A stretch of 10,739 nucleotides of DNA from Pseudomonadota bacterium (GCA_023432655.1 JAEYUK010000024.1:1-10739); one strand, 5' to 3'. Numbered from the stretch's first letter, positions 1 to 5,853 are shown. The notes: generated from the sequence alone by a model not told the origin. Translations and numbers: made by a program.

Positions 1-144
1 CCTCTGGTCTTCGCTATAACACTGGGAAGCCTCCTCTTGGGAGTCCTCCTTAGCTTGAATAAATATTATGAAAAGAAAACACAGGAGCATTTGAGTGATT
101 TCAAAAAAACTTGGAACCATCTTCAAAGAAAATACCAAGACTAA
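1..144 (+). CDS. C-terminal fragment of a small membrane protein, possibly pilin-like (cut by left edge)
   Basis: Frame 1 is open from the window edge to TAA at 142-144, giving 47 visible residues. The first ~19 (PLVFAITLGSLLLGVLLSL) form a hydrophobic, membrane-spanning stretch. The rest is a charged, probably helical tail with many Lys, Glu and Gln. A single hydrophobic helix followed by a short amphipathic tail is the shape of Flp/TadE-type pilins and pseudopilins, and the genes downstream are Tad components, so a minor pilin-like subunit is a reasonable guess. The N-terminus, where a prepilin cleavage site would be, is missing, so any one-TM protein fits. It overlaps the next gene by 50 bp, which suggests co-transcription. 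No internal start is needed because the frame runs off the edge. Confidence 0.6.
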   Translation, partial: PLVFAITLGSLLLGVLLSLNKYYEKKTQEHLSDFKKTWNHLQRKYQD

Positions 145-520
145 ACTTTGGTGGAGCAAATTGGGATTGGCCCTTATTATTTCAAATATCTTCTTCTTCC
201 TCCTCTTTGGAGGAAGTTCTGAGGCGGTTCAAGAACCAATTGCTCCAGAGGGCTGGGTCGAGGTCCAGGTCAATGCCTCGTTGTCCACCCCATTCCAGCA
301 TGGTAAGCGAGTGCTACTTATTAACCGTCAAAAAAAAATTAAACTTGAAGGCATATTGCAGGCAGAAGCGATCGAACAACTGGGAAAGCTCACTCTCTTA
401 GTGAAAGAAAAAGAAGCTGGAACACTCTTTCATTATGAGAACTGGGAAGTCTTTCCCTATTTAAAAGATCTTCACTTTACAGCGACTACAAAGGAAAAAA
501 GTCATGAAATACGCTATTAG
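95..520 (+). CDS. One-TM periplasmic protein, weakly CpaB/RcpC-like; Tad-operon accessory
   Basis: 141 residues starting at GTG 95, chosen because AGGAG lies at 83-87 with a 7-nt spacing. Residues about 19-40 (WWSKLGLALIISNIFFFLLF) form a transmembrane or uncleaved signal anchor. The remaining ~100 residues would be periplasmic. The part from about residue 53 (WVEVQVNAS...HGKRVLLI...LTLLVKEKEAGTLF) recalls the core of CpaB/RcpC proteins: a beta strand, a 'pGdrVdvl'-type turn, then 'vtLlv..eea..l'. That likeness is by eye only and the protein is much shorter than normal CpaB (about 230-300 aa). Position directly upstream of the secretin/ATPase genes supports a Tad assembly role. It overlaps the preceding gene by 50 bp and the following gene by 17 bp. 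If not CpaB-like, it is an unrecognised periplasmic protein. Confidence 0.7.
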   Translation: MISKKLGTIFKENTKTKLWWSKLGLALIISNIFFFLLFGGSSEAVQEPIAPEGWVEVQVNASLSTPFQHGKRVLLINRQKKIKLEGILQAEAIEQLGKLTLLVKEKEAGTLFHYENWEVFPYLKDLHFTATTKEKSHEIRY

Positions 521-788
521 CTTTTTACTTAGCTTCAATCTTTACGCCTCACCTATTTATCTTTTTCATGAAGACAATCTCGAAGACGCTCAAATGTTTA
601 AAGAGATTATGATGAGTGATTATCTCATCCCAGAAGAACTTATCAGTTTAAGGAAAAGCCAGAACTGCGAAGGACAAAAGAGAGCAGGCAAATTAGATCT
701 CTGCCTAAAAAACAACGGAGACCTTTTAGTGGTCTCCGTTGATCGAGGATTCATTAACGAATCCCTTAAAATCTTTCAAGCCCCATAG
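504..788 (+). CDS. Small exported protein with two cysteines, unknown function (Tad operon)
   Basis: 94 residues from ATG 504, with AAGGA at 491-495 as ribosome site (8-nt spacing). MKYAISFLLSFNLYAS is a clear Sec signal peptide, with cleavage probably after A15 or S16. The mature part is about 78 residues, acidic then mixed, with Cys55 and Cys67 able to form a disulfide in the periplasm. I recognise no domain. Its start lies inside the preceding gene, so it belongs to the same operon, and a periplasmic partner of the secretin such as a pilotin or accessory subunit is possible but unproven. A perfect inverted repeat at 713-741 inside its coding region is the terminator of the opposing gene. 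This forces the encoded residues NNGDLLVVSVD to satisfy both protein and hairpin. Confidence 0.72.
   Translation: MKYAISFLLSFNLYASPIYLFHEDNLEDAQMFKEIMMSDYLIPEELISLRKSQNCEGQKRAGKLDLCLKNNGDLLVVSVDRGFINESLKIFQAP
707..741 (-). terminator. Intrinsic terminator of the histone-like gene, inside an opposing CDS
   Basis: On the minus strand, an 11-bp perfect stem (CAACGGAGACC at 713-723 paired with GGTCTCCGTTG at 731-741) with a 7-nt loop is followed immediately by six T (complement of A707-A712). This is a textbook Rho-independent terminator for minus-strand transcription. The plus strand has no T-tract after the stem, so it should not stop the Tad operon. It lies 62 nt beyond the stop codon of the H1-like gene and entirely within the coding sequence of the exported small protein. 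Confidence 0.8.
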
Positions 789-802
789 GAGCTAATGATG
801 AA

Positions 803-1036
803 TTACTCAGCTTTTTTAGCAGCAGCTTTCTTAGCAGGAGCTTTCTTGGCAGCTGGAGCTTTTTTAGCAGCAGCAGCTTTAGGAGCAGCAGCTTTTGTAG
901 CTTTAGGAGCGCCACCTTCGTGGATCTCAAACTTTGGAGTTGTGCCTTTGTTTCTGTTTGCCGCTTTTCTTTTAGCACCCATAGCTTTGTGCTTATTTTT
1001 ACGACGAGTTTCAGTGATTGCGGTTCTAGAAGCCAT
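803..1036 (-). CDS. Histone H1-like Lys/Ala-rich small basic protein
   Basis: 77 residues from ATG 1036-1034, preceded by a strong GAGGAG (1043-1048, 6-nt spacing). Residues 1-41 are a basic, Arg/Lys-rich module ending in the conserved-looking NKGTTPKFEIHEG. Residues 42-77 are a low-complexity tail of AAKKAPAAKK-type repeats, as in histone H1 C-termini and bacterial H1-like proteins. The likely role is non-specific binding and condensation of DNA or RNA in the cytoplasm, inferred from composition. The frame stays open upstream to 1180, but that part is antisense of the secretin and lacks a ribosome site, so it was excluded. It has its own promoter (1086-1114) and terminator (707-741), making a monocistronic unit nested antisense inside the Tad operon. 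Confidence 0.82.
   Translation of the reverse strand: MASRTAITETRRKNKHKAMGAKRKAANRNKGTTPKFEIHEGGAPKATKAAAPKAAAAKKAPAAKKAPAKKAAAKKAE
806..910 (-). repeat. Low-complexity Lys/Ala/Pro tail repeat coding region
   Basis: Imperfect short repeats of GCTGC/TTCTTAGC-type units on the plus strand encode runs of Ala, Lys-Lys-Ala and Ala-Pro in the H1-like protein. Such tracts vary in length between strains by slippage. The antisense reads as an open hydrophobic Ala/Leu/Phe-rich frame, which is the source of a false N-terminal extension for the secretin. Confidence 0.75.
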
Positions 1037-1073
1037 AAATATCTCCTCAAGGAAAAAACTTGTAATATCAAAT

Positions 1074-2354
1074 TTGAAGCTCCTAAATTTAACGACTCGC
1101 CTCCTATTTGTCAAAGCCTTACTAGCTTTACCCGCTGCAACATATGCAAATGTCTCCCCCTCAGATCTGATCCTGGCCAAGGGAGAGCAAAAAGAACTCT
1201 CTTTCCCTCAATTGAAGAAGTTCTCTGTCGGTAACCCAGAGGTCATTTCCTACAAATTCTTCCCAAAAACAGGTAAGCTATTGGTTAAAGGCAAAAAAGT
1301 AGGCTTTACCGATTTAGTGGTCTGGACCAAAAACGGTAAAGAGACACATAGCCTTTATGTCCTCTCTAAACAGAAGTTCCTTAAAACCTTCCAGTTGGCC
1401 GACGCTCTTAAAAATCTAAATCTGACTATCGACATTAAGGGCCCCATAATGACCGCATCCGGAACCCTGGCCGACTTTGGTGACTATCTCTATCTACAAA
1501 AGATTAAGGCCCAGTTTCAAGAACAAGTCTTTTATAAAATCACTCTCGACCCGAAACTCAGAAATCACATTGTGGGGCAAATCTACAAAAAGCTCTATAG
1601 CAATGGAATGAGAAGTGTGAGCTGCCAGGCCGACTGGCTAGATATTCTCTGTTTTTATGAAGGAAAGAATAATGAAGCCCTTTTAAAGCAACTCGCTGCC
1701 TTTTACCGAGTCTCCTTTATTGAAGAAGACTCGAAACTGAAACATAAAAACTACCGATTAAAACTTAAACTGATTCAACTTGAAAGAATGGATGGCCGGG
1801 AGATTCATATGGGGCTTGATAAGCTCAAGGCTTCTCTTTCAGATCTTTTTGATTTCGGAATGAGAAAACTCATTGATGATAATATAGTTTTCTTAACACA
1901 GTCCCGGATGGATCTTTCAAGCCTCGCTGAACCTGAAATTGTGGCCAATTTAAATACGCCACAAGTGATAGAAATAGGTTCCCAAATCCCCTACCAAAAT
2001 ATCGGTGTCCAAGGCGCCACAGTCGTGGCCCCCATCGACTGGCGCTTTGCGGGGCTGAGTATTAAAACGAAAATAACCGAAGCCTACGGAAAACTTCTTC
2101 TTGATTATGAAACAGAATTTTCCCGCCCGATCGAACAGGCCATTAGTGGTTCGAAAGAAGTCTCCTCGGCATATCTGGAAATAGGAGTGCCATTAAAGAT
2201 TTTTCAAATTGGTTTTCAAACCACTACCCGAGGACGTCAGGGCATTCCTTTTATTTCAGAAATCCCCATCTTGAAGCACTTATTTGAATCAAAATCAGAT
2301 CAAAAAACCTACAAACAAATTTACGGCTATGTCGTTTTAGAAGCGGTGGAATGA
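1074..2354 (+). CDS. cpaC: Tad/Flp-type outer-membrane secretin (CpaC/RcpA family), compact
   Basis: 426 residues if started at TTG 1074. This start gives a good Sec signal peptide (MKLLNLTTRLLFVKALLALP, cleavage after TYA at ~25). Longer in-frame starts only add antisense of the H1-like gene. No clear Shine-Dalgarno precedes 1074, so the start is uncertain. Residues ~28-95 match the pilus-formation N-terminal domain seen in CpaC (LAKGEQKELSF, FSVGNPEVISY, GKLLVKGKKVGFTDLVVW). Residues ~285-425 are the secretin domain (EPEIVANLNTPQVIEIGSQIPY), ending in the diagnostic GIPFISEIPILKHLFE at 390-405. The protein would form the outer-membrane channel of a Tad apparatus. It is slightly shorter than typical CpaC/RcpA (about 460-550 aa). 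Its last codons overlap the ATPase start (ATGA). Confidence 0.88.
   Translation: MKLLNLTTRLLFVKALLALPAATYANVSPSDLILAKGEQKELSFPQLKKFSVGNPEVISYKFFPKTGKLLVKGKKVGFTDLVVWTKNGKETHSLYVLSKQKFLKTFQLADALKNLNLTIDIKGPIMTASGTLADFGDYLYLQKIKAQFQEQVFYKITLDPKLRNHIVGQIYKKLYSNGMRSVSCQADWLDILCFYEGKNNEALLKQLAAFYRVSFIEEDSKLKHKNYRLKLKLIQLERMDGREIHMGLDKLKASLSDLFDFGMRKLIDDNIVFLTQSRMDLSSLAEPEIVANLNTPQVIEIGSQIPYQNIGVQGATVVAPIDWRFAGLSIKTKITEAYGKLLLDYETEFSRPIEQAISGSKEVSSAYLEIGVPLKIFQIGFQTTTRGRQGIPFISEIPILKHLFESKSDQKTYKQIYGYVVLEAVE
1086..1114 (-). promoter_or_regulatory. Sigma70-type promoter of the histone-like gene
   Basis: Read on the minus strand there is a perfect TTGACA (-35, 1109-1114), a 17-bp spacer, and TAAATT (-10, 1086-1091, 4 of 6 consensus bases). 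Transcription would begin near 1079, giving a ~40-nt leader that contains the GAGGAG ribosome site. The promoter lies over the first codons of the oppositely oriented secretin gene. Assigned by motif only. Confidence 0.65.
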
Positions 2355-3457
2355 TGCTGGGATTATTTAAAGAAGAAGAAGAATCCCTCACTCACGAAGG
2401 CCTTCTTCAGCGTTCAAGAGAAATTCTGGTATCCTATTTAAATAAAGGGATCGTTCCATCCTGGGAACAATACTTTAAAGAACTGCCCATAATGAATGAT
2501 GCTCAGGATTTAGAGATCATTAAGAATAATTTTCATAAACTCACAGAATGGACCTTTCTACAGGACATTTTAATCCTGGATGGAACAGAATACTTTTTCC
2601 ATCATCCGCAAAAATCTCAAGTTCTCACAAAGCGGGGCGAGAAAGTATCCTTTAAAGTTCCATTAACTCTTGAAGAATGGCAACTCTGGTTGGAAATAAT
2701 CTCCATCCAATTTAAGCAAAATTGGAATGTTTCTTGTCCTTTTGCGAGTTTTTATGGCGAAATCAAAGGCCACAACTTCCGGTTAAGTCTCGTTCATAGT
2801 TCCACTTCTCCTCAAGGCCTCTCTAAATTAGTCCTAAGGAGCTTATCTCCAGTGGCCCATCCTTTGGAATCATTTGGAGAGACAGAGAAATTAAAAGAGA
2901 TGGTCTTTAATAAAAGTAACCTACTTATTGCTGGTTCAACCGGCTCAGGAAAGACCTCGCTTCTGACCACCTTACTTGAGAATGTGAACAAAGATGAACA
3001 TCTTGTCATTCTGGAAGACACCTACGAGATCTTAAATTCTCACCCTCATCAAACACGCTTTCTGGCAGGGGAGACTAATGAGACGAGTCTCAAAGCTTAC
3101 CTCTCATACACCTTGCGCCTAAGTCCAGGTCGAATCATTTTAGGAGAGATGAGATCTCATGAAGTGATTCCTTTTCTTATGGCCATGAATACGGGACACA
3201 CAGGGCTTATGGGGACAATCCACGCATCAAGTGCTGTGGATGCATTAAACCGGGTAGCTCTACTCTTTTCTCTATACTCCGGAGAGGCGAATCTTAATTT
3301 TGAGAAGATCATGGAATTAATATGTCGAAACCTTCAATATGTCGTTTTTATGGAGCATAAAAAAGTTAAAGAAGTGATTAAAATACTTGGCTCAGAAAAA
3401 GGGATTCCTTTTTATGAGAACATAATCTCAGATCACGAGGGTATATTTAATTTTTAG
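2351..3457 (+). CDS. cpaF: Tad-type secretion ATPase (CpaF/TadA, GspE/VirB11 superfamily)
   Basis: 368 residues. Start is ATG 2351, overlapping the secretin stop as ATGA; a second ATG at 2354 is equally possible, with GGTGGA just upstream. The N-terminal domain (1-190) includes FLQDILILDG, equivalent to the 'l.DI.ing' segment of CpaF. The hydrolase domain has Walker A GSTGSGKTS (195-203), the Asp-box-like VILEDTYEI, Walker B RIILGEMR (261-268, Glu266) and the His box GHTGLMGTIHAS (282-293, His291). All catalytic elements are present, so it should be an active hexameric cytoplasmic ATPase powering pilus assembly or secretion. It is shorter at the N-terminus than most CpaF (about 430-500 aa). 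Translational coupling to the secretin indicates a shared machine. Its stop codon overlaps that of the converging regulator gene. Confidence 0.92.
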   Translation: MMLGLFKEEEESLTHEGLLQRSREILVSYLNKGIVPSWEQYFKELPIMNDAQDLEIIKNNFHKLTEWTFLQDILILDGTEYFFHHPQKSQVLTKRGEKVSFKVPLTLEEWQLWLEIISIQFKQNWNVSCPFASFYGEIKGHNFRLSLVHSSTSPQGLSKLVLRSLSPVAHPLESFGETEKLKEMVFNKSNLLIAGSTGSGKTSLLTTLLENVNKDEHLVILEDTYEILNSHPHQTRFLAGETNETSLKAYLSYTLRLSPGRIILGEMRSHEVIPFLMAMNTGHTGLMGTIHASSAVDALNRVALLFSLYSGEANLNFEKIMELICRNLQYVVFMEHKKVKEVIKILGSEKGIPFYENIISDHEGIFNF

Positions 3458-4179
3458 AGGCCAAACATTTCCACCAGACGCCACGGGCGAACAGCGGTGA
3501 AAACACCAATGGGAATAGTCTTAAGAGAACTCTGATTCTCAATATGTGATTCTTTAATCGTATCCCTTAAAAGTTTCTTTAACTGTGAATTAAACCGAGT
3601 GAGTGTTTGCTCAGAAACTTTCATCGTCACCAGGTCCTGGTTCTCTTGTGGCCCATCAAAGCTCGAATCAAGAAAAGATTTCACTCCCTTTTCCTGCAAA
3701 ATGTTACGTAGAGAACCATGGGGCGAAACTTGGATTGAACTTGTAATAAGTAGTTGTACCTTGTTACCCGGCAACCACTTGATGAGCCCCCACTTTTCGA
3801 GATCACTAAGAATTTTTGTTGTCCTAAGGGAGTCAATCTTAAATTCTTTTTCAATCTGAAGAGGCTTCATTCCCTCCATTAATAGTTCCAGATAAGAAAG
3901 CCTTTGAGGTTTTCTGGCCAAATACTCTTCCTGCTCTAAAGTAAGTTTACCGAGGAGTGCCTCTTTGTTGGCCTCAGCTAATTTAAAGACCTCCCCCATT
4001 TCCATTCCTAAGAACTGACAGATCTGATGAAACCTTGAAAGAGTCAAATCCCCCTGAGAAAACAATCTCTTCACACTAGGAACACTTAAGCCTAAATGCT
4101 GGGCGAGGTCTTTATACAATATCCCTTTAACTTTCATGAGTTTTTTAAGAGCTTCCATAACTTGTGTCTGTTCAGTCAT
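3454..4179 (-). CDS. XRE-type helix-turn-helix transcriptional regulator with winged-helix and C-terminal effector region
   Basis: 241 residues from ATG 4179, with AAGGTG at 4186-4191 (6-nt spacing). A GTG at 4188 in frame would lie within this ribosome site and was rejected. Residues 8-62 form an XRE/Cro DNA-binding domain (YKDLAQHLGLSVPSVKRLFSQGDLTL). Residues ~95-148 look like a second, winged-helix unit (IEKEFKIDSLRTTKILSDLEKWGLIKWLPGNKVQLL). The C-terminal ~90 residues end in TAVRPWRLVEMF. This order matches a widespread but poorly characterised family of about 240-residue regulators (XRE domain plus 'lPGN.i.Ll' segment); I recall it from Gammaproteobacteria, without a database check. 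It is divergent from the nucleotidyltransferase/SDR pair across a palindromic region and probably regulates that pair and itself. Target and ligand are unknown. Confidence 0.85.
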   Translation of the reverse strand: MTEQTQVMEALKKLMKVKGILYKDLAQHLGLSVPSVKRLFSQGDLTLSRFHQICQFLGMEMGEVFKLAEANKEALLGKLTLEQEEYLARKPQRLSYLELLMEGMKPLQIEKEFKIDSLRTTKILSDLEKWGLIKWLPGNKVQLLITSSIQVSPHGSLRNILQEKGVKSFLDSSFDGPQENQDLVTMKVSEQTLTRFNSQLKKLLRDTIKESHIENQSSLKTIPIGVFTAVRPWRLVEMFGL

Positions 4180-4200
4180 TCGTATCACCTTTTACCCTTA

Positions 4201-4236
4201 AAGGTATTATAATTTAATACCTTCAAAACAGGTATT
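4201..4236. promoter_or_regulatory. Divergent promoter/operator palindrome
   Basis: AAGGTATTA (4201-4209) and TAATACCTT (4215-4223) form a 23-bp perfect-arm palindrome with a 5-nt centre. A third half-site, AGGTATT, is at 4230-4236, 28 bp from the first. The palindrome contains TATAAT on the plus strand (4208-4213) and on the minus strand (4206-4211). These would be the -10 boxes for the nucleotidyltransferase and the regulator respectively. No good -35 is visible for either, which fits promoters under control of a bound factor. The likely binder is the adjacent XRE protein; that is inference. Confidence 0.6.
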
Positions 4237-4269
4237 GAATTTTATCAATTTTGATTAGACCCTTAACAA

Positions 4270-4992
4270 ATGAAAAATAAAATCATTCAACATTTAAGAG
4301 ATATCCTGGAGCCTGAAGAGAAAGTCCTCGCCTTGTGGCTTGGGGGATCGGAAGCTACAGAAAGAGTTGATCAATACTCGGACATAGATTTAGTCATTAT
4401 CTCTGAAGACCCCACCTTACCTTTTAATTTATTAGAGAAAAAACTCGCAACCACAATTTCTAATCGATTCATCGAAACAAGCGGTCCCTATCTCCAGCGA
4501 TTCTACGTCCTGGCCGGTACCTCGGAAACTTTTTACCTTGATATAGTGAGCTTTTCTAAAACGAACCCGGAGTGTTATCAGGAATACTTCAATCGAGAGC
4601 GACATGGTACTCCCAGAATACTTGTGGACAAGAAAGGCATCCTCAAAGAAGCGGCCAGAAATCCGAAGTACGAACGACCAAATCTCGACTGTCAAAATGA
4701 AAAAGGCCGATTGGAAATTATCTACCGGACCTTTCTAAAAGAATCATTGCGCGGAAATTATAGTGATGCCTTTAACTTTTATTTTAGAATTGTTCTCATA
4801 CTGACTAAAGTTTACAGGACAAAACTTTCACCGGAAAGGCACGACTTCGGTCTGCGCTATACCTACTCCGATCTCCCTCACGAGGAAGCATCCTTCATAG
4901 AGACGATGCTAAAAGTCGCTACTCATGAAGAGATGCGGATAAATGCCAAACTTATGTACCACAAAGTTATTAATGAATTAGGAGTATGCTAA
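4270..4992 (+). CDS. Stand-alone nucleotidyltransferase-domain protein
   Basis: 240 residues from ATG 4270; no Shine-Dalgarno is evident upstream. The Pol-beta-like nucleotidyltransferase motif is clear: GGS (25-27), then DQYSDIDLVII with Asp38 and Asp40, and a candidate third carboxylate at Asp91 in FYLDIV. The C-terminal half is helical with no recognised domain, as in aminoglycoside and lincosamide nucleotidyltransferases. The expected reaction is transfer of a nucleotide from NTP to a small molecule, protein or RNA; the acceptor cannot be told from sequence. It ends with TAA directly followed by the ATG of the SDR gene, so the two are one operon. It is too large for the minimal MNT toxin-antitoxin type and no HEPN partner is adjacent. 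Antibiotic modification is possible but unsupported. Confidence 0.85.
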   Translation: MKNKIIQHLRDILEPEEKVLALWLGGSEATERVDQYSDIDLVIISEDPTLPFNLLEKKLATTISNRFIETSGPYLQRFYVLAGTSETFYLDIVSFSKTNPECYQEYFNRERHGTPRILVDKKGILKEAARNPKYERPNLDCQNEKGRLEIIYRTFLKESLRGNYSDAFNFYFRIVLILTKVYRTKLSPERHDFGLRYTYSDLPHEEASFIETMLKVATHEEMRINAKLMYHKVINELGVC

Positions 4993-5841
4993 ATGAAAGT
5001 TTTAGTCATTGGAGGCACGCGTTACTTTGGAAAGAGATTAGTTCATCTTCTTATTGAAAAGAATTATGAGGTCACTGTCCTGACACGAGGAAGCCTACCG
5101 GAAGATTTGAGTGGTAAAGTTAAAAAGTTAACCGCGAATAGAAGCTCTGAGAAAGAACTAGGTGAAGTAACTTATGGACAAAAGTTTGATGTGATCATTG
5201 ATCAGGTTTGCATGGATGCTAAAGATGCCTTAGGCGTCGTTAATACTCTCAAAGATAAAACCTCCCACTACATTATGACTTCAACTTTAGCTGTATATGA
5301 TCTCGGCGGAGACTTAAGAGAAGAAAAATTCTCCCCACTCAGAGATCCTGTTTTTTCTAGTAATCTCTATTCCCAAAACAAAAGAGAAGCAGAAAAAATA
5401 ATCGCTCAAAATCAGATGCACGCTTCATTCTTGAGAATACCGATAGTCCTGGGTCAGGATGATTATACTGAGCGCTTAGAAAACACTGTCAAAGGGATTC
5501 AAAATGGAACTCCACAATCATTCCCTAACATCAACGCGAAATTCGCATTTATATCTTCATCTGATGCTGCCAAAGCTCTCCTGTGGCTCTCGGAAACCAG
5601 ATACCCTGGGGCCTATAATTTCTCCTCGGAGGCCATCCCTCTTCATGAACTTATTAAACTTATTGAAGATGAAACTAAAACTAAGTGCATTATAACCAAT
5701 GAAGGGACACACCCATTTGGAATTGAGACCGATTGGTATATGAATGTAGAGAAGGTAAATAAACTTGGATTTAGTTGCTCACCACTTTTGGATTGGCTCA
5801 AACCGTTGATACAATTTTATGTAAAAAAAAAGGCCCTCTAA
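4993..5841 (+). CDS. NAD(P)-dependent epimerase/dehydratase-like SDR protein
   Basis: 282 residues from ATG 4993, immediately after the preceding stop (TAAATG), with AGGAG at 4980-4984. An N-terminal Rossmann fold has GGTRYFG (7-13), and TRG after the second strand suggests NADP preference through Arg32. The SDR active site is present as Ser97/Thr98 (MTSTLAVY) and Tyr126-X3-Lys130 (YSQNK). The pattern GGTRYFGKRLV...VLTRG...FDVIIDQ matches the atypical extended SDRs related to chloroplast CSP41 and bacterial 'NAD-dependent epimerase' proteins (COG0451). The substrate is probably a nucleotide sugar or another metabolite, unidentified. Pairing with a nucleotidyltransferase suggests activation of a substrate followed by its redox or epimerisation chemistry, but this is inference. 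Its stop codon lies inside the terminator hairpin at 5830-5853. Confidence 0.87.
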   Translation: MKVLVIGGTRYFGKRLVHLLIEKNYEVTVLTRGSLPEDLSGKVKKLTANRSSEKELGEVTYGQKFDVIIDQVCMDAKDALGVVNTLKDKTSHYIMTSTLAVYDLGGDLREEKFSPLRDPVFSSNLYSQNKREAEKIIAQNQMHASFLRIPIVLGQDDYTERLENTVKGIQNGTPQSFPNINAKFAFISSSDAAKALLWLSETRYPGAYNFSSEAIPLHELIKLIEDETKTKCIITNEGTHPFGIETDWYMNVEKVNKLGFSCSPLLDWLKPLIQFYVKKKAL

Positions 5842-5853
5842 AAAGAGGGCCTT
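5823..5853 (-). terminator. Strong intrinsic terminator after ettA, shared with the converging SDR gene
   Basis: AAGGCCCTCT (5830-5839) pairs with AGAGGGCCTT (5844-5853) around an AAAA loop, a 10-bp GC-rich stem. On the minus strand it is followed by a run of T (complement of A5823-A5829), so it ends ettA transcription. On the plus strand the stem is followed by TTAGGAATTTTAA, a weaker T-rich tail, so it probably also slows SDR transcripts. The SDR stop codon TAA (5839-5841) sits at the stem-loop junction. Confidence 0.88.

Noticed and set aside
806..910. Repeat tract as a CRISPR or minisatellite element
   Set aside because: Units are short, imperfect and in coding phase; they are explained by Lys/Ala/Pro codons.
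766..1071. Leu/Lys-rich minus-strand open frame of 101 residues
   Set aside because: Out-of-frame shadow of the H1-like gene with repetitive composition and no ribosome site of its own.
795..1073. N-terminal 93-residue hydrophobic extension of the secretin from ATG 795
   Set aside because: It is the antisense of the Lys/Ala-rich gene, which has its own ribosome site, promoter and terminator. The true signal peptide begins at 1074.
1037..1180. Longer minus-strand start for the H1-like protein (125 residues from 1180)
   Set aside because: The extra part is antisense of the secretin, spans the promoter and lacks a ribosome site; ATG 1036 has a GAGGAG at ideal spacing.
4180..4188. GTG 4188 as the regulator start
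   Set aside because: It lies within the AAGGTG ribosome site that serves ATG 4179 at proper spacing.
4187..4205. Second inverted repeat ACCTTT-N7-AAAGGT next to the operator
   Set aside because: Only 6-bp arms, overlapping the regulator's ribosome site and the main palindrome; may be chance, so not listed as a separate site.
4270..4992. MNT/HEPN toxin-antitoxin antitoxin
   Set aside because: The protein is about twice the usual size of MNT antitoxins and no HEPN-type partner is adjacent; the neighbour is an SDR enzyme.
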